A stretch of DNA of 64,000 bases, from positions 186,001 through 250,000 of the forward strand of contig CAVRRZ010000005.1 in NCBI GenBank assembly GCA_963723745.1. The letters run 5' to 3'. Shown here piece after piece: positions 15,575 through 24,053 of the stretch. Source of the stretch: CAVRRZ01 sp963723745 (GTDB taxonomy: Bacteria > Actinomycetota > Actinomycetes > Mycobacteriales > Geodermatophilaceae). The notes under the pieces are model-generated. The model searched no databases. It saw only the letters and a list, made by a program, of their open reading frames with translations, and was not told the DNA's origin. Position numbers and translations under genes: made by a program. Within the stretch, counting starts at the first letter, position 1, and the number at the start of each line of letters is the position of its first letter.

Positions 15575-16843
15575 ATGGATCTCGGCATCGATCTGGGCAC
15601 CGCCAACACGGTGCTGAGCCACGTCCGCCGCGGCATCGTCTTCGATGAACCGAGCGTCATGCTGGTGCGCCACGGTGGCGGGCGCAGACCACAGCTCCAA
15701 GCCGTCGGGAGAGAAGCGGCCGACCTGCTCGGACGCGTCCCGTCCCGGTTCGCCTCGGTCCGGCCGCTGCACGACGGGGTGGTGACGGATCTGGAGACCG
15801 CCCGGCTGTACCTCCGGGCGGTGCTGGCGCGGGCGGGACGCCGGCCCTGGAGCCCGGTCCGCGCGGTCATCGGGGTGCCCGCCGACTCCACCGGGCTGGA
15901 GACCCGCGCGCTCCTCGAGGCAGCGCAGGACGCGGGCATCCGCCCGGTGACAGCGCTCGACAACCCGGTCGCGGGCGCGGTCGGCTGCGGCCTCGACCCG
16001 CTCGAGCGGCGTGTGCACATGGTCGTGGACGTCGGCGGCGGCACCTCCGAGGCGGTGGCCTTCTGCTTCGGTGGGGTTCTCGCCCACCGGACCAGCAAGG
16101 TCGGCGGTGACGAGATGACGGTGGCCGTCGCCCGCTACCTCCGCGAGCAGCACCAGCTGCACGTCAGCGAGCTGGAGGCGGAGCGGGTCAAGGTGCTCTC
16201 CGCAGCGACGGACAACGGCCCGATGGTGGTGCACGGCCGCGACGGCGGGACCGGCCGGGCGCGGCTGGCGACCGTGCAGGCGGCGGAGGTGGCTGCCGCC
16301 GTCCGGCCGGTCGTCGGCGAGGTCGTCCGGGCGCTCACCGCGTGCCTCGACGACCTCCCCCCACAGGCCCTCGCGGACGTGCTGGCCGAGGGCGTCCTCG
16401 TGTTCGGCGGCGCCTCGCTGGTCCATGGCTTCGCCCAGCAGCTCGAGTGCGAGCTGGGCCTACTCGCGAACAGCATCGACGTCCTCGTCGTCGTCCTGAT
16501 CCTCGGCGGTGCCTACGTCGCCGCGGCGGCAGTCCGGTTCCTCCTGGGTCCTGCGAGCTTCCGGTTCCCCCTGCCGTCAGCCACGCTGCTGCTGCTCCTG
16601 GGGTTGTGCATCCAAGCCGTGTACTTCGCGATCACCTGGGCCGTCGTCGGGGGCACCTACGGTGATCGACTGCTCGGCCTGCGCGTGACCGACGACGGCG
16701 GCGCCAGGCTCCGTTGGGGGCGCTGCGCCGCCCGCGCCCTCACCTGCACGATCTTTCCGATCGGACTCGTGTGGGTGCTGGTGAGCCAGGAGAACCGCTC
16801 CGTCCAGGACCTCGTGCTGCGCACGTCGGTCGTCTACGACTGA
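15575..16843 (+). CDS. Actin-like ATPase (MreB type) fused to an RDD membrane domain
   Basis: One uninterrupted 422-residue frame joins two unrelated domains. Residues 1-296 follow MreB: phosphate-1 LGIDLGTANT (3-12), the EPSV and DGVVTDLE segments, the connecting DNPVAGAVGCG motif, phosphate-2 VVDVGGGTSEAV (150-161) and the adenosine motif GVLVFGGASLVHG (273-285). MreB normally continues for about 40-50 residues after this point. Here the sequence passes straight into an RDD domain (about 297-422) with three hydrophobic segments and the conserved end TYGDRLLGLRVTDD...NRSVQDLVLRTSVVYD. The start ATG 15575 has AGGAG eight bases upstream and begins the actin fold directly. The fusion would anchor an actin-like ATPase to the membrane. 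It could instead reflect an in-frame deletion joining two genes. Confidence 0.85.
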   Translation: MDLGIDLGTANTVLSHVRRGIVFDEPSVMLVRHGGGRRPQLQAVGREAADLLGRVPSRFASVRPLHDGVVTDLETARLYLRAVLARAGRRPWSPVRAVIGVPADSTGLETRALLEAAQDAGIRPVTALDNPVAGAVGCGLDPLERRVHMVVDVGGGTSEAVAFCFGGVLAHRTSKVGGDEMTVAVARYLREQHQLHVSELEAERVKVLSAATDNGPMVVHGRDGGTGRARLATVQAAEVAAAVRPVVGEVVRALTACLDDLPPQALADVLAEGVLVFGGASLVHGFAQQLECELGLLANSIDVLVVVLILGGAYVAAAAVRFLLGPASFRFPLPSATLLLLLGLCIQAVYFAITWAVVGGTYGDRLLGLRVTDDGGARLRWGRCAARALTCTIFPIGLVWVLVSQENRSVQDLVLRTSVVYD

Positions 16844-17021
16844 ACCGTCCACCTCCCGGTCGGGCACTCGTCCCTCCGGGACGATGCCGGCGGCGACGGC
16901 GGACGTCAGGCTGCAGTCCCCGGACGGCGACGCGTCGCCGTCCCGGACCTCGCACCCCGAACTCCGGACGGAGCCGGACGACACGGCAAGGAGCACGGTT
17001 CACCCCCGAGGGAGGCCCCCG

Positions 17022-17234
17022 ATGACAACGACCGCTCCGCCCCGGGAGGACTTCGTCATGCTCGACCGGCTCATCTGGTCCGCGCTCGGAGAACTGCGAC
17101 TCGCGCGCACGGCCACCGCGAGGATGGGCAACCGCCAGAACCTCGATCGCCAGACCCGGGCCGAGGAGCACCTCAACGCGCTCCTGGAGTACCGGCACGT
17201 CGCCGTGCGGCGGGGTGCCGGGCGACCCGGCTGA
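17022..17234 (+). CDS. Small conserved-looking protein of unknown function (70 residues)
   Basis: The frame starts at ATG 17022 after a strong GGAGG site eight bases upstream and encodes a short helical, charged protein. The core LDRLIWSALGELRLARTATARMGNRQNLDRQTRAEEHLNALLEYRHVA looks like two amphipathic helices. I do not recognise the family. It stands alone between the actin/RDD fusion and the start of the nine-gene operon, on the same strand as both. Confidence 0.55.
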   Translation: MTTTAPPREDFVMLDRLIWSALGELRLARTATARMGNRQNLDRQTRAEEHLNALLEYRHVAVRRGAGRPG

Positions 17235-17359
17235 CCGCACGAGGGTTCGCCCGGCCGGCGGCGGAACCTTCGCGGTGTCGTCCCGCTCGCCGTCGCTGGA
17301 CGCTGAACCACCTCGGCCGCCGATCCGTGGAACTGTGCACAGGCAGTCACGGAGGCACG

Positions 17360-18235
17360 ATGGACCCCGCCCTCACCGAGCGCGACGACCGTCGTCCGCA
17401 GAGAGCGGGTGGAGGACGGCCACCCGCCGGCCCGTACGGGCTCGCAGCAGGGCGTGGCCGTGCGCACCGAACGGTGGAACAGGATCCGCGCGCCGCGTTC
17501 CTCGCCGGACTGCAGCGGGCGCGGGAAGCCGCCTACCCTGCGGGCGAGTACGTGGGTCAGGAGAGCTTTCTGCGCGCCGGCGAGATCCGTCGCCTGAGCC
17601 GCCGTGCGGGTATCGGCTCCGGCGTGTCGGTGCTCGACCTCTGCTGCGGGGTGGCCGGTCCCGGTCGATTGATCGTGGCAGAGCTGGGCTGTCGCTATCT
17701 GGGGCTGGACTGCTCCGCGATCGCCGTGCAGATCGCCCGCGACCTGGCGGGTGACCTGCCGAGCGTCTTCGAGCACCGTCAGGTTCCGCCGCTGCCGGAG
17801 GGCCGCTTCGACGTCGTGCTCCTGCTGGAGACCATGCTGGCCTTTTCCGACAAGAGCGCTCTCCTGCGCGAGGTCGTTCGCGTGCTGGAGCACGGAGGCC
17901 GCTTCGCCTTCACCCTCGAGGAGGGCTCGCCACTCACGCCGGGAGAGCGAGCCCGGATGCCGGCCGCCGACACCGTGTGGCTCGTCGAGCACGCGGAGAT
18001 CACCGCCCTGCTGCGCGAGGTCGGGTTGACGGTGACCTGGCAGGAGGAGTGGAGCGCCTCCCATCAGGCGATCGCGACGGCGCTGCTGCAGCAGTTCCGA
18101 ACCGACGCACCTGCCATCGCCGGCCGGATCGGGCCGCAGGCCCTCACCGACCTGATCGCCGCGCACGAGCTGTGGAGCGACTGGCTGGGCTGCGGACGGG
18201 TGCGCAAGTTCGCCCTGGTGGCCCAGAAGCGATGA
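17360..18235 (+). CDS. Class I SAM-dependent methyltransferase (first gene of the pyrimidine/pterin-lipid operon)
   Basis: The protein has 291 residues. The SAM-binding motif I is VSVLDLCCGVAGPGRLIVAELG (around residues 92-113), followed by YLGLDCS (motif II) and FDVVLLLETMLAF (motif IV). The domain layout is close to small-molecule methyltransferases. The start ATG 17360 has GGAGG five bases upstream; a GTG at 17474 would also spare the domain but lacks a ribosome binding site. Its stop overlaps the ATG of the next methyltransferase (ATGA). Being first in the operon, with tight coupling to the second, suggests both act on the same pathway. The acceptor is unknown. The 125 bp upstream show no promoter I can defend. 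Confidence 0.82.
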   Translation: MDPALTERDDRRPQRAGGGRPPAGPYGLAAGRGRAHRTVEQDPRAAFLAGLQRAREAAYPAGEYVGQESFLRAGEIRRLSRRAGIGSGVSVLDLCCGVAGPGRLIVAELGCRYLGLDCSAIAVQIARDLAGDLPSVFEHRQVPPLPEGRFDVVLLLETMLAFSDKSALLREVVRVLEHGGRFAFTLEEGSPLTPGERARMPAADTVWLVEHAEITALLREVGLTVTWQEEWSASHQAIATALLQQFRTDAPAIAGRIGPQALTDLIAAHELWSDWLGCGRVRKFALVAQKR

Positions 18236-19149
18236 GCTACCCCTACGCCCGCTACCTGGCCGCGAAGAGAAGCGTCGACGACCGGGCCCTCAATCGCCGC
18301 GTGCTCGACGATCTGCGCCGCATGATGCCGTCGCCTTCCTGCCGGGTGCTGGAGGTCGGAGCCGGTATGGGAACGATGGTGGCGCGCCTGCTCGAGTGGC
18401 AGGTCGTCACCTCCGGGGAGTACGCGCTCCTGGACGTCGATCGACAGCTGCTGCTCGATTCGCGCACGTGGCTCTGTGCATGGGCGCGCGATCGGGGCCT
18501 GGCGGCCCGGGAGCTCCCGGACGGCATGCAGCTCGGCGGTCTACGAGTGCGGCTCGTGGAGGCCGAGCTGGGTGGCTACCTGGAGACCGGGCTCGCGACA
18601 CCCGTCGATCTGCTGGTCGCCAACGCCTTCCTCGACCTGGTGGACGTGCCGGCCACCCTGCCCGGCCTCCTGCGGCTGCTGGTCCCGGACGGCGTCTACT
18701 GGTTCACGATCAACTTCGACGGCGAGAGCGTCTTCCAGCCCGACCACCCCCACGACGACGACGTCCTGGGCGCCTACCACCGGAGCATGGACGACCGCGT
18801 CCGTTACGGCCGGTCCGCCGGGGAGAGCCGCACGGGTCGCCATCTGTTCGGTCACCTGCGCGCCGCCCGCGTGCCCCCTCTGTCGGCGGGCGCGTCCGAT
18901 TGGGTCGTCCTGGCCGGCCCGGACGGCACCTACCCCGACGACGAGGCGTACTTCCTCGCGGCCGTCCTCCAGACGATCCAGCACGAGCTGGAGGGCCCCG
19001 CGGCGCCGGACGGCCTCACCGACTGGCTCGCCGTCCGCCGCCGACAACTCGCCGGCGGTGAGCTGGTCTACCTGGCCCACCAGCTGGACGTCGCGGGGAG
19101 AGCGCCGCGGTGGTACCGGAGGGTCGGCGCGTCGACCGCGGCCCGGTGA
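18232..19149 (+). CDS. Second class I SAM-dependent methyltransferase
   Basis: The protein has 305 residues and a SAM motif CRVLEVGAGMGTMVARLLEW at about residues 38-57, an acidic loop YALLDVDRQLL, and a VDLLVANAFLDLVDVPATLPGLLRLL segment (motif IV/post region). The C-terminal half (about 170-305), with DGESVFQPDHPHDDDVLGAYH, is family-specific and may bind the acceptor. It overlaps the first methyltransferase by four bases. A 60-bp gap with CACGGAGGC leads to the CDP-alcohol transferase gene. It shares only the SAM fold with the first one, so the pair is not a recent duplication. Confidence 0.82.
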   Translation: MSYPYARYLAAKRSVDDRALNRRVLDDLRRMMPSPSCRVLEVGAGMGTMVARLLEWQVVTSGEYALLDVDRQLLLDSRTWLCAWARDRGLAARELPDGMQLGGLRVRLVEAELGGYLETGLATPVDLLVANAFLDLVDVPATLPGLLRLLVPDGVYWFTINFDGESVFQPDHPHDDDVLGAYHRSMDDRVRYGRSAGESRTGRHLFGHLRAARVPPLSAGASDWVVLAGPDGTYPDDEAYFLAAVLQTIQHELEGPAAPDGLTDWLAVRRRQLAGGELVYLAHQLDVAGRAPRWYRRVGASTAAR

Positions 19150-19209
19150 ACCGTCGCGGCCGCGGATCCGTGATCCCGGGTGACGGCAGCGGATCGTCAC
19201 GGAGGCGCC

Positions 19210-21546
19210 GTGCGTTCGTTCCGGCTGGCGGCCGCCCTCGGCTCGCTCGCAACGCCCATCCTTCTCGGCGTCCTGTCCGCGACCACCGGCCTCGGCGCCG
19301 CGGGTTGGGGCATCGGCCTGGCCGCCGGCTGGACAGCAACCGCACTGCTGGTCGCCGGGCGGTTCGGGGGCGGGCAGCAGATCCTGCCGGCGGACTGGAT
19401 CACCCTGACGCGGGCGCTCCTGAGCGCCGGGGTCGCGGGGCTCGTGGCCGATACCTGGAACCGGCCGCTGCAGGTGACCGCGCTGGTCGTCCTCTCCTCC
19501 GTCGCGCTCCTGCTCGACGCCGTGGACGGGCGCGTGGCGCGCCGAACAGGGACCGTCACACCCTTCGGGGCCCGGTTCGACGGCGAGGTCGACGCCTTTC
19601 TCATCCTCGTGCTGAGCGTCGCAGTCGCGCGGGACTACGGCGGCTGGGTACTGGCGATCGGCGCCGCCCGATACGTGCTCCTCGTCGCCGGCTGGATCGT
19701 CCGGTGGCTGGCCGCACCGCTGCCCCCGCGGTACTGGGGCAAGGTCGTCGCCGCTGTCCAAGGGGTCGTCCTGACCGCTGCGGTCTCCGGGGTGCTGCCC
19801 CGCCCGGTCGGCATGATCGCGTTGGCCGCCGCCCTGCTCCTGCTGGCCGAGTCGTTCGGCCGCAGCGTGATCTGGCTGTACCGCTCGGGAGCCGGCCCGC
19901 GCACCCGCCGGGCACTGCGGTTGGTCACCGCCGTGGTCGCGGCAGCTGTCGTCTGGGCGGTCCTCGTCGCGCCGAACCGGCTCGACCACCTCACCCCGAC
20001 AGCGTTTATCCGCATCCCGCTGGACGGGCTGGTCCTGGTCGGGATCGGGCTGCTCCTTCCCGCCCGGCCCCGGCGGATCGTGGCGTGGGCGGCGGGACTG
20101 GCCCTCGGACTGCTCGCGGTCGTCAAGCTCCTGGACGCCGGCTTCACCGCCCAGCTCGGCCGGCCGTTCAACCCACTGTTCGACTGGGGTTCGTTCGGGC
20201 CGGCGATCGGCGTGGTGCGCGACTCGGTCGGGACGGCCGCGACCACCACCGTCCTCGCCCTGGCCGGTCTGGCCCTCGCGCTGCTGATCGTCGTGGTCAT
20301 CGCGTCGACCGTCCGGCTCAGCGGCGCCACCGCCCGGCACCGGCGCCGCTCGGCGCGCGGAGTCGCCGTCCTGGCCGGGGTGTGGGCGCTGTGTGCCGCC
20401 CTGTCGCTGCAGGTCGCCGCGGCGGGGCCCATCGCCTCGACGGGCGCCGCGGGTCTGGCCGTGGCGCACGGCCGGGATGTCCGGGCGACCCTGCAGGACC
20501 AGCAGCGCTTCGACGAAGCCAGGCGCTCCCCCGACCCCCGGGCCGCGCTCGCCGACCCGGAGCCCCTGGCCGGCCTGCGCGGCGCGGACGTCCTCGTCGT
20601 CTTCGTGGAGAGCTACGGGCAGGTCGCCCTCGAGCACGCCGACGTCGCTCCCGGCGTCACCGCCGTCCTGCGCAGCGGCACCACGCGGTTGGCCCGGGCC
20701 GGGCTCGAAGCGCGCAGCGCCTTCCTCGACTCCCCCACGTTCGGTGGCGCGAGCTGGCTGGCTCACGCGACCCTGCAGTCGGGACTGTGGGTCGACAACC
20801 AGGCGCACTACGACCAGCTCCTGGACAGCGACCGGCTCACGCTCAGCGGCGCCTTCCGCGACGCGGGCTGGCGCACCGTCGGCTTCAGCCCCGCCAATGA
20901 CGAACCGTGGCCCGAGGGCACGTCCTTCTACCGTTTCCACCAGCAGTACGGTCGGCACGACCTCGGCTACCAGGGACCGAGGTTCAGCTGGGCGGTCATG
21001 CCGGACCAGTACGCCCTGGCCGCCTTCTCGCGCCTGGAACTCACCCCGGGGCACCGCCCGCTCATGGCCGAGATCGACCTCGTCTCCTCGCACCAACCGT
21101 GGACGCCGCTGCCCGCCATGGTGCCCTGGGACCAGCTCGGAGACGGCTCCGTCTTCGACCCCATGCCCGCCCGGGGACTGTCGCCGCAGGAGGCCCTGCG
21201 CGACCCCGACACGGTCCGGCGGCTCTACGGGCAGTCCATCGAGTACTCCCTGGAGGCGCTCCTCTCGTGGGTCGCCGACCTGCCCGACGACGATCTCGTC
21301 CTCGTCCTGCTCGGCGATCACCAGCCCATCGCGCTGGTCAGCGGCCCCGACGCCACCCACCGGGTGCCCATCTCCCTCGTGGCCTCGGACCCCGCCGTGC
21401 TCGATCGCATCGATGCCTGGAACTGGCAGGAGGGGCTGCTGCCGAGCCCCAGCGCGCCGGTGTGGCGCATGGACGCCTTCCGGGACCAGTTCCTCGACGC
21501 CTTCGGCTCGCCCGCCGCACGGCAGACGCTCCGCCCGCCCCGGTGA
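19210..21546 (+). CDS. Two-domain membrane enzyme: CDP-alcohol phosphotransferase fused to an alkaline-phosphatase-superfamily (sulfatase/LTA synthase-like) domain
   Basis: The protein has 778 residues. The N-terminal domain (about 1-220, several membrane helices) carries the full CDP-alcohol phosphotransferase motif: D103, D106-G107, A110-R111, G120, D124 and D128. This motif binds two metals and displaces CMP from a CDP-activated alcohol. More membrane helices (about 230-410) lead to an extracytoplasmic domain (about 450-778). There the segments DVLVVFVESYGQ, SPTFGGASWLAHATLQSG (candidate Ser/Thr nucleophile), SSHQPW and LVLLGDHQP match the metal-binding core of phosphoglycerol-transferase/sulfatase enzymes. 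The start GTG 19210 has GGAGG upstream. The protein could join a phospho-alcohol to a lipid or head group and then transfer or trim it outside. The pairing of domains is unusual. Confidence 0.85.
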   Translation: MRSFRLAAALGSLATPILLGVLSATTGLGAAGWGIGLAAGWTATALLVAGRFGGGQQILPADWITLTRALLSAGVAGLVADTWNRPLQVTALVVLSSVALLLDAVDGRVARRTGTVTPFGARFDGEVDAFLILVLSVAVARDYGGWVLAIGAARYVLLVAGWIVRWLAAPLPPRYWGKVVAAVQGVVLTAAVSGVLPRPVGMIALAAALLLLAESFGRSVIWLYRSGAGPRTRRALRLVTAVVAAAVVWAVLVAPNRLDHLTPTAFIRIPLDGLVLVGIGLLLPARPRRIVAWAAGLALGLLAVVKLLDAGFTAQLGRPFNPLFDWGSFGPAIGVVRDSVGTAATTTVLALAGLALALLIVVVIASTVRLSGATARHRRRSARGVAVLAGVWALCAALSLQVAAAGPIASTGAAGLAVAHGRDVRATLQDQQRFDEARRSPDPRAALADPEPLAGLRGADVLVVFVESYGQVALEHADVAPGVTAVLRSGTTRLARAGLEARSAFLDSPTFGGASWLAHATLQSGLWVDNQAHYDQLLDSDRLTLSGAFRDAGWRTVGFSPANDEPWPEGTSFYRFHQQYGRHDLGYQGPRFSWAVMPDQYALAAFSRLELTPGHRPLMAEIDLVSSHQPWTPLPAMVPWDQLGDGSVFDPMPARGLSPQEALRDPDTVRRLYGQSIEYSLEALLSWVADLPDDDLVLVLLGDHQPIALVSGPDATHRVPISLVASDPAVLDRIDAWNWQEGLLPSPSAPVWRMDAFRDQFLDAFGSPAARQTLRPPR

Positions 21547-22550
21547 ACGCCGAGCCCGAACCGGTCCGCGCCTTCTGGGTCCGGGCGCCGGGAGCCGGGG
21601 AGATCCGTGCGGTGCGGCTCCCCGTGCCCGGCCCGGGGGACGTCGTCGTCCGCGCCCTGCACTCGGGCATCAGCCGCGGAACCGAGACCCTCGTCTTCCG
21701 CGGCGAGGTGCCCGAGAGCCAGCAGGGGGCGATGCGTGCCCCGTTCCAGGAGGGGGAGTTCCCGGGGCCGGTCAAGTACGGCTACCTCAGCGTCGGGGTC
21801 GTGGAGCACGGTCCCGGAGACCTGCTCGCTCGCACGGTCTTCTGCCTGCACCCGCACCAGACGGCCTACGTGGTTCCCGCGGCCGCCGTCCTGCCCGTCC
21901 CCGACGGCGTCCCGGCCCGGCGCGCCGTGCTCGCCGGAACCGTCGAGACCGCGGTCAACGCGCTGTGGGACGCCCCTCCGCTGCTCGGTGACCGCGTCAC
22001 CGTCGTCGGGGCCGGGATGCTGGGGTGCTGCGTGGCGCGACTCCTGGCGCGGTTCCCGTGCACCGAGATCGAGCTGGTCGACGTCGACAGGGGCCGGGCC
22101 GACGTGGCCGCGCGGCTCGGGGTGCCCTTCGCCGTGCCCTCCACTGCCACGGCCGGACGCGACCTGGTGGTGCACGCCAGTGCGACTGCGGCGGGGCTGC
22201 AGCTGTCCCTCGACCTGCTCCGGGCCGAGGGCACCGTGCTCGACCTCAGTTGGTACGGCGACCGCGAGGTAACGCTGTCCCTCGGCGGGGCCTTCCACTC
22301 GCGCCGCCTGGGGCTGCGCGCGAGCCAGGTCGGCACCGTGGCGCCGGCGCGCCAGGGGTCGCGGAGCGCCCGGGACCGCCTGGTCCTCGCCCTGGACCTG
22401 CTGCGCGACCCGGCGTTCGACGCGCTGCTGACCGGGTCGTCGCCCTTCGACGACCTGCCCGACGTGATGGCGCGGCTGGCCGACGGCCGGCTGGCGGGCC
22501 TGTGCCACACGATCGCCTACGACGAGGAGGACGCCCGTTGTTCAGCGTGA
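21543..22550 (+). CDS. Medium-chain dehydrogenase, BchC-like zinc-binding type
   Basis: The protein has 335 residues and belongs to the dehydrogenase branch marked by HSGISRGTETLVFRGEVP and KYGYLSVGVV near the N-terminus, with the Rossmann motif VTVVGAGMLGCCVARLLARF in the second half. The catalytic-zinc ligand pattern of classical alcohol dehydrogenases is not obvious (LHPHQTAYVVP replaces GHE-type motifs), so the reaction could be zinc-independent. The start GTG 21543 overlaps the stop of the CDP-alcohol transferase by GTGA, and the end overlaps the next gene by 13 bases. It most likely oxidises or reduces an intermediate of the operon's pathway, for instance a side-chain alcohol. Confidence 0.8.
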   Translation: MNAEPEPVRAFWVRAPGAGEIRAVRLPVPGPGDVVVRALHSGISRGTETLVFRGEVPESQQGAMRAPFQEGEFPGPVKYGYLSVGVVEHGPGDLLARTVFCLHPHQTAYVVPAAAVLPVPDGVPARRAVLAGTVETAVNALWDAPPLLGDRVTVVGAGMLGCCVARLLARFPCTEIELVDVDRGRADVAARLGVPFAVPSTATAGRDLVVHASATAAGLQLSLDLLRAEGTVLDLSWYGDREVTLSLGGAFHSRRLGLRASQVGTVAPARQGSRSARDRLVLALDLLRDPAFDALLTGSSPFDDLPDVMARLADGRLAGLCHTIAYDEEDARCSA

Positions 22551-22936
22551 CGGTTCGCGACCACATGATGGTCGCGCACAGCTTGACCGGCGCGGTGTTC
22601 GGCCCGGCCCAGCGACTGCACGGCGCCACCTACGTCGTCGACGCCGCCTTTCGCCGTGCCGGGCTGGACGACGACGGGCTGGTGGTCGACATCGGCGCCG
22701 CCGCCGGACTGCTGCGCGCGGTGCTCGGTGAGCTGACCTATCGGAACCTCGACGACGATCCCGACCTCGCCGGCCGGAACACGACGACCGAGGCGCTGGC
22801 GCGTGTGATCGCCGACCGGCTGGCCCTGCGCATCCGCGACGGCGCACTCGGTCCCGGCGGGGGCGCCCTGGAAGCTCTGGCGGTCACCCTCCACGAGTCC
22901 CACGTCGCCTGGGCGACCTTCGAGCGCCCCCTCTGA
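22538..22936 (+). CDS. Divergent 6-pyruvoyltetrahydropterin synthase/QueD-family protein
   Basis: The 132-residue T-fold protein keeps several family marks: MVAHSL (H14), LHGATYVVDA (H28), VVDIGAAAGLL in place of DFG...L, LDDDPDLAGRNTTTEALARVIADRL (the LD...NPT-E motif) and the catalytic glutamate segment VTLHESHVAWATFE. The usual third zinc ligand (HGH) is replaced by alanine (HGA, position 30), and the catalytic cysteine before it is absent. It starts at TTG 22538: GGAGG lies seven bases upstream and the frame then begins FSVTVRDH as expected. Starting at ATG 22565 would remove the first strand. It overlaps the dehydrogenase gene by 13 bases. The reaction is probably altered from dihydroneopterin or carboxytetrahydropterin chemistry. 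Confidence 0.8.
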   Translation: MFSVTVRDHMMVAHSLTGAVFGPAQRLHGATYVVDAAFRRAGLDDDGLVVDIGAAAGLLRAVLGELTYRNLDDDPDLAGRNTTTEALARVIADRLALRIRDGALGPGGGALEALAVTLHESHVAWATFERPL

Positions 22937-22949
22937 GCGGCATCCAGCC

Positions 22950-24053
22950 GTGCGCAGCGTCCACGTCGTCGTCCCGGCCGGGATCGACGACCCCGCGCGA
23001 GTCAGTGGCGGCAACCGCTACGACCGGAAGATCTGTGACGAGCTCCGCGACGCCGGATGGAGCGTGTCCGAACTCGCCGCCGAAGGCGCGTGGCCGCGGC
23101 CCGACGCACGCGCGCGGACGTCGCTGGCGGGGGTGCTCGACGCCCTTCCGGACGCCGCGACCGTCCTCGTCGACGGGCTGGTGGCCGCTGCGGCCGGCCA
23201 GGTACTCGTGCCGCGTTCGAGGCGGCTCCGGTTCGTGGTCGTCGTGCACATGGTGTTCGGCGGCGGGGCCGTCCCCGAGCGCGACGAGTCGGCGGTGCTC
23301 GCCGTCGCGAGGGCCGTCGTCACCACCAGCGCGTGGACCCGTGCGGGCCTGCTCGAGCGGTATCCGCTGGCGGCGGACCGGGTGCACGTCGTCCGCCCGG
23401 GCACCGACCCGGCGCCCGTGAGCCGTCCCTCGGCGAGCGGTGGGCGTCTCCTGTGCGTCGGAGCGCTCTCGCCGCTCAAGGGTCAGGACCTGCTGCTGGC
23501 GGCGTTGGGGAGCCTGCACGCCCTCCCCTGGCGGTGCGCGCTGGTGGGGCCGCTCGACCGGGACCCGCCGTTCGTGGCGTCGTTGGCGCGCCAGGCCACG
23601 GCGGCCGGCATCGCCGATCGCGTGCGGATGCCCGGCGCCCGCACCGGGGCGGCACTGGGGTCTGCCTACGGGGACGCGGACCTGCTCGTCGTCCCCTCGC
23701 GTGCGGAGACCTACGGAATGGTCGTGCCCGAGGCCCTGGCCGCCGGCGTGCCCGTGGTCGCGACCGCGGTCGGCGGCATCCCGGAGGCCCTGGGGCAGAC
23801 GCCCGACGGTGTGCCCGGTCTCCTGGTCCCTCCGGAGGACGCCGCCGCGCTGGCCGCCACGCTCACCCACTGGCTCGTCGACCGTGGACTGCGCCGTCGA
23901 CTGCGCGGCGCCGCGCTCCGCAGGCGGGAGTCGCTGCCGGACTGGCGCAGGACCGGCGAGTGCATCGGCTCCGTTCTGGCAGCGGTCGGGGCTGAACCGG
24001 ATCACCCGCATGTCCGTGTTGCCAGTCATACGGACGGAGGCCGGTCGGCGTGA
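22950..24053 (+). CDS. GT4-family glycosyltransferase
   Basis: This 367-residue GT-B enzyme has an N-terminal domain (about 1-165) with SGGNRYDRKICDELRDAGWSV near the acceptor site. The C-terminal nucleotide-sugar domain contains RLLCVGALSPLKGQDLLLAAL and the EX7E-type motif PSRAETYGMVVPEALAAGVPVVAT. It should transfer a hexose from an activated donor onto a small acceptor or lipid at the cytosolic face. The start GTG 22950 follows the preceding stop by 13 bases; no strong ribosome binding site is visible, so coupling is likely. Its own stop overlaps the next GTG (GTGA). Donor and acceptor are not identifiable from sequence. Confidence 0.87.
   Translation: MRSVHVVVPAGIDDPARVSGGNRYDRKICDELRDAGWSVSELAAEGAWPRPDARARTSLAGVLDALPDAATVLVDGLVAAAAGQVLVPRSRRLRFVVVVHMVFGGGAVPERDESAVLAVARAVVTTSAWTRAGLLERYPLAADRVHVVRPGTDPAPVSRPSASGGRLLCVGALSPLKGQDLLLAALGSLHALPWRCALVGPLDRDPPFVASLARQATAAGIADRVRMPGARTGAALGSAYGDADLLVVPSRAETYGMVVPEALAAGVPVVATAVGGIPEALGQTPDGVPGLLVPPEDAAALAATLTHWLVDRGLRRRLRGAALRRRESLPDWRRTGECIGSVLAAVGAEPDHPHVRVASHTDGGRSA

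Noticed and set aside
18541..21360. Very long (939-codon) minus-strand open frame across the CDP-alcohol transferase
   Set aside because: It lacks domains, is rich in Gly/Asp/Arg, and lies opposite genes with complete motifs; a normal by-product of high GC.
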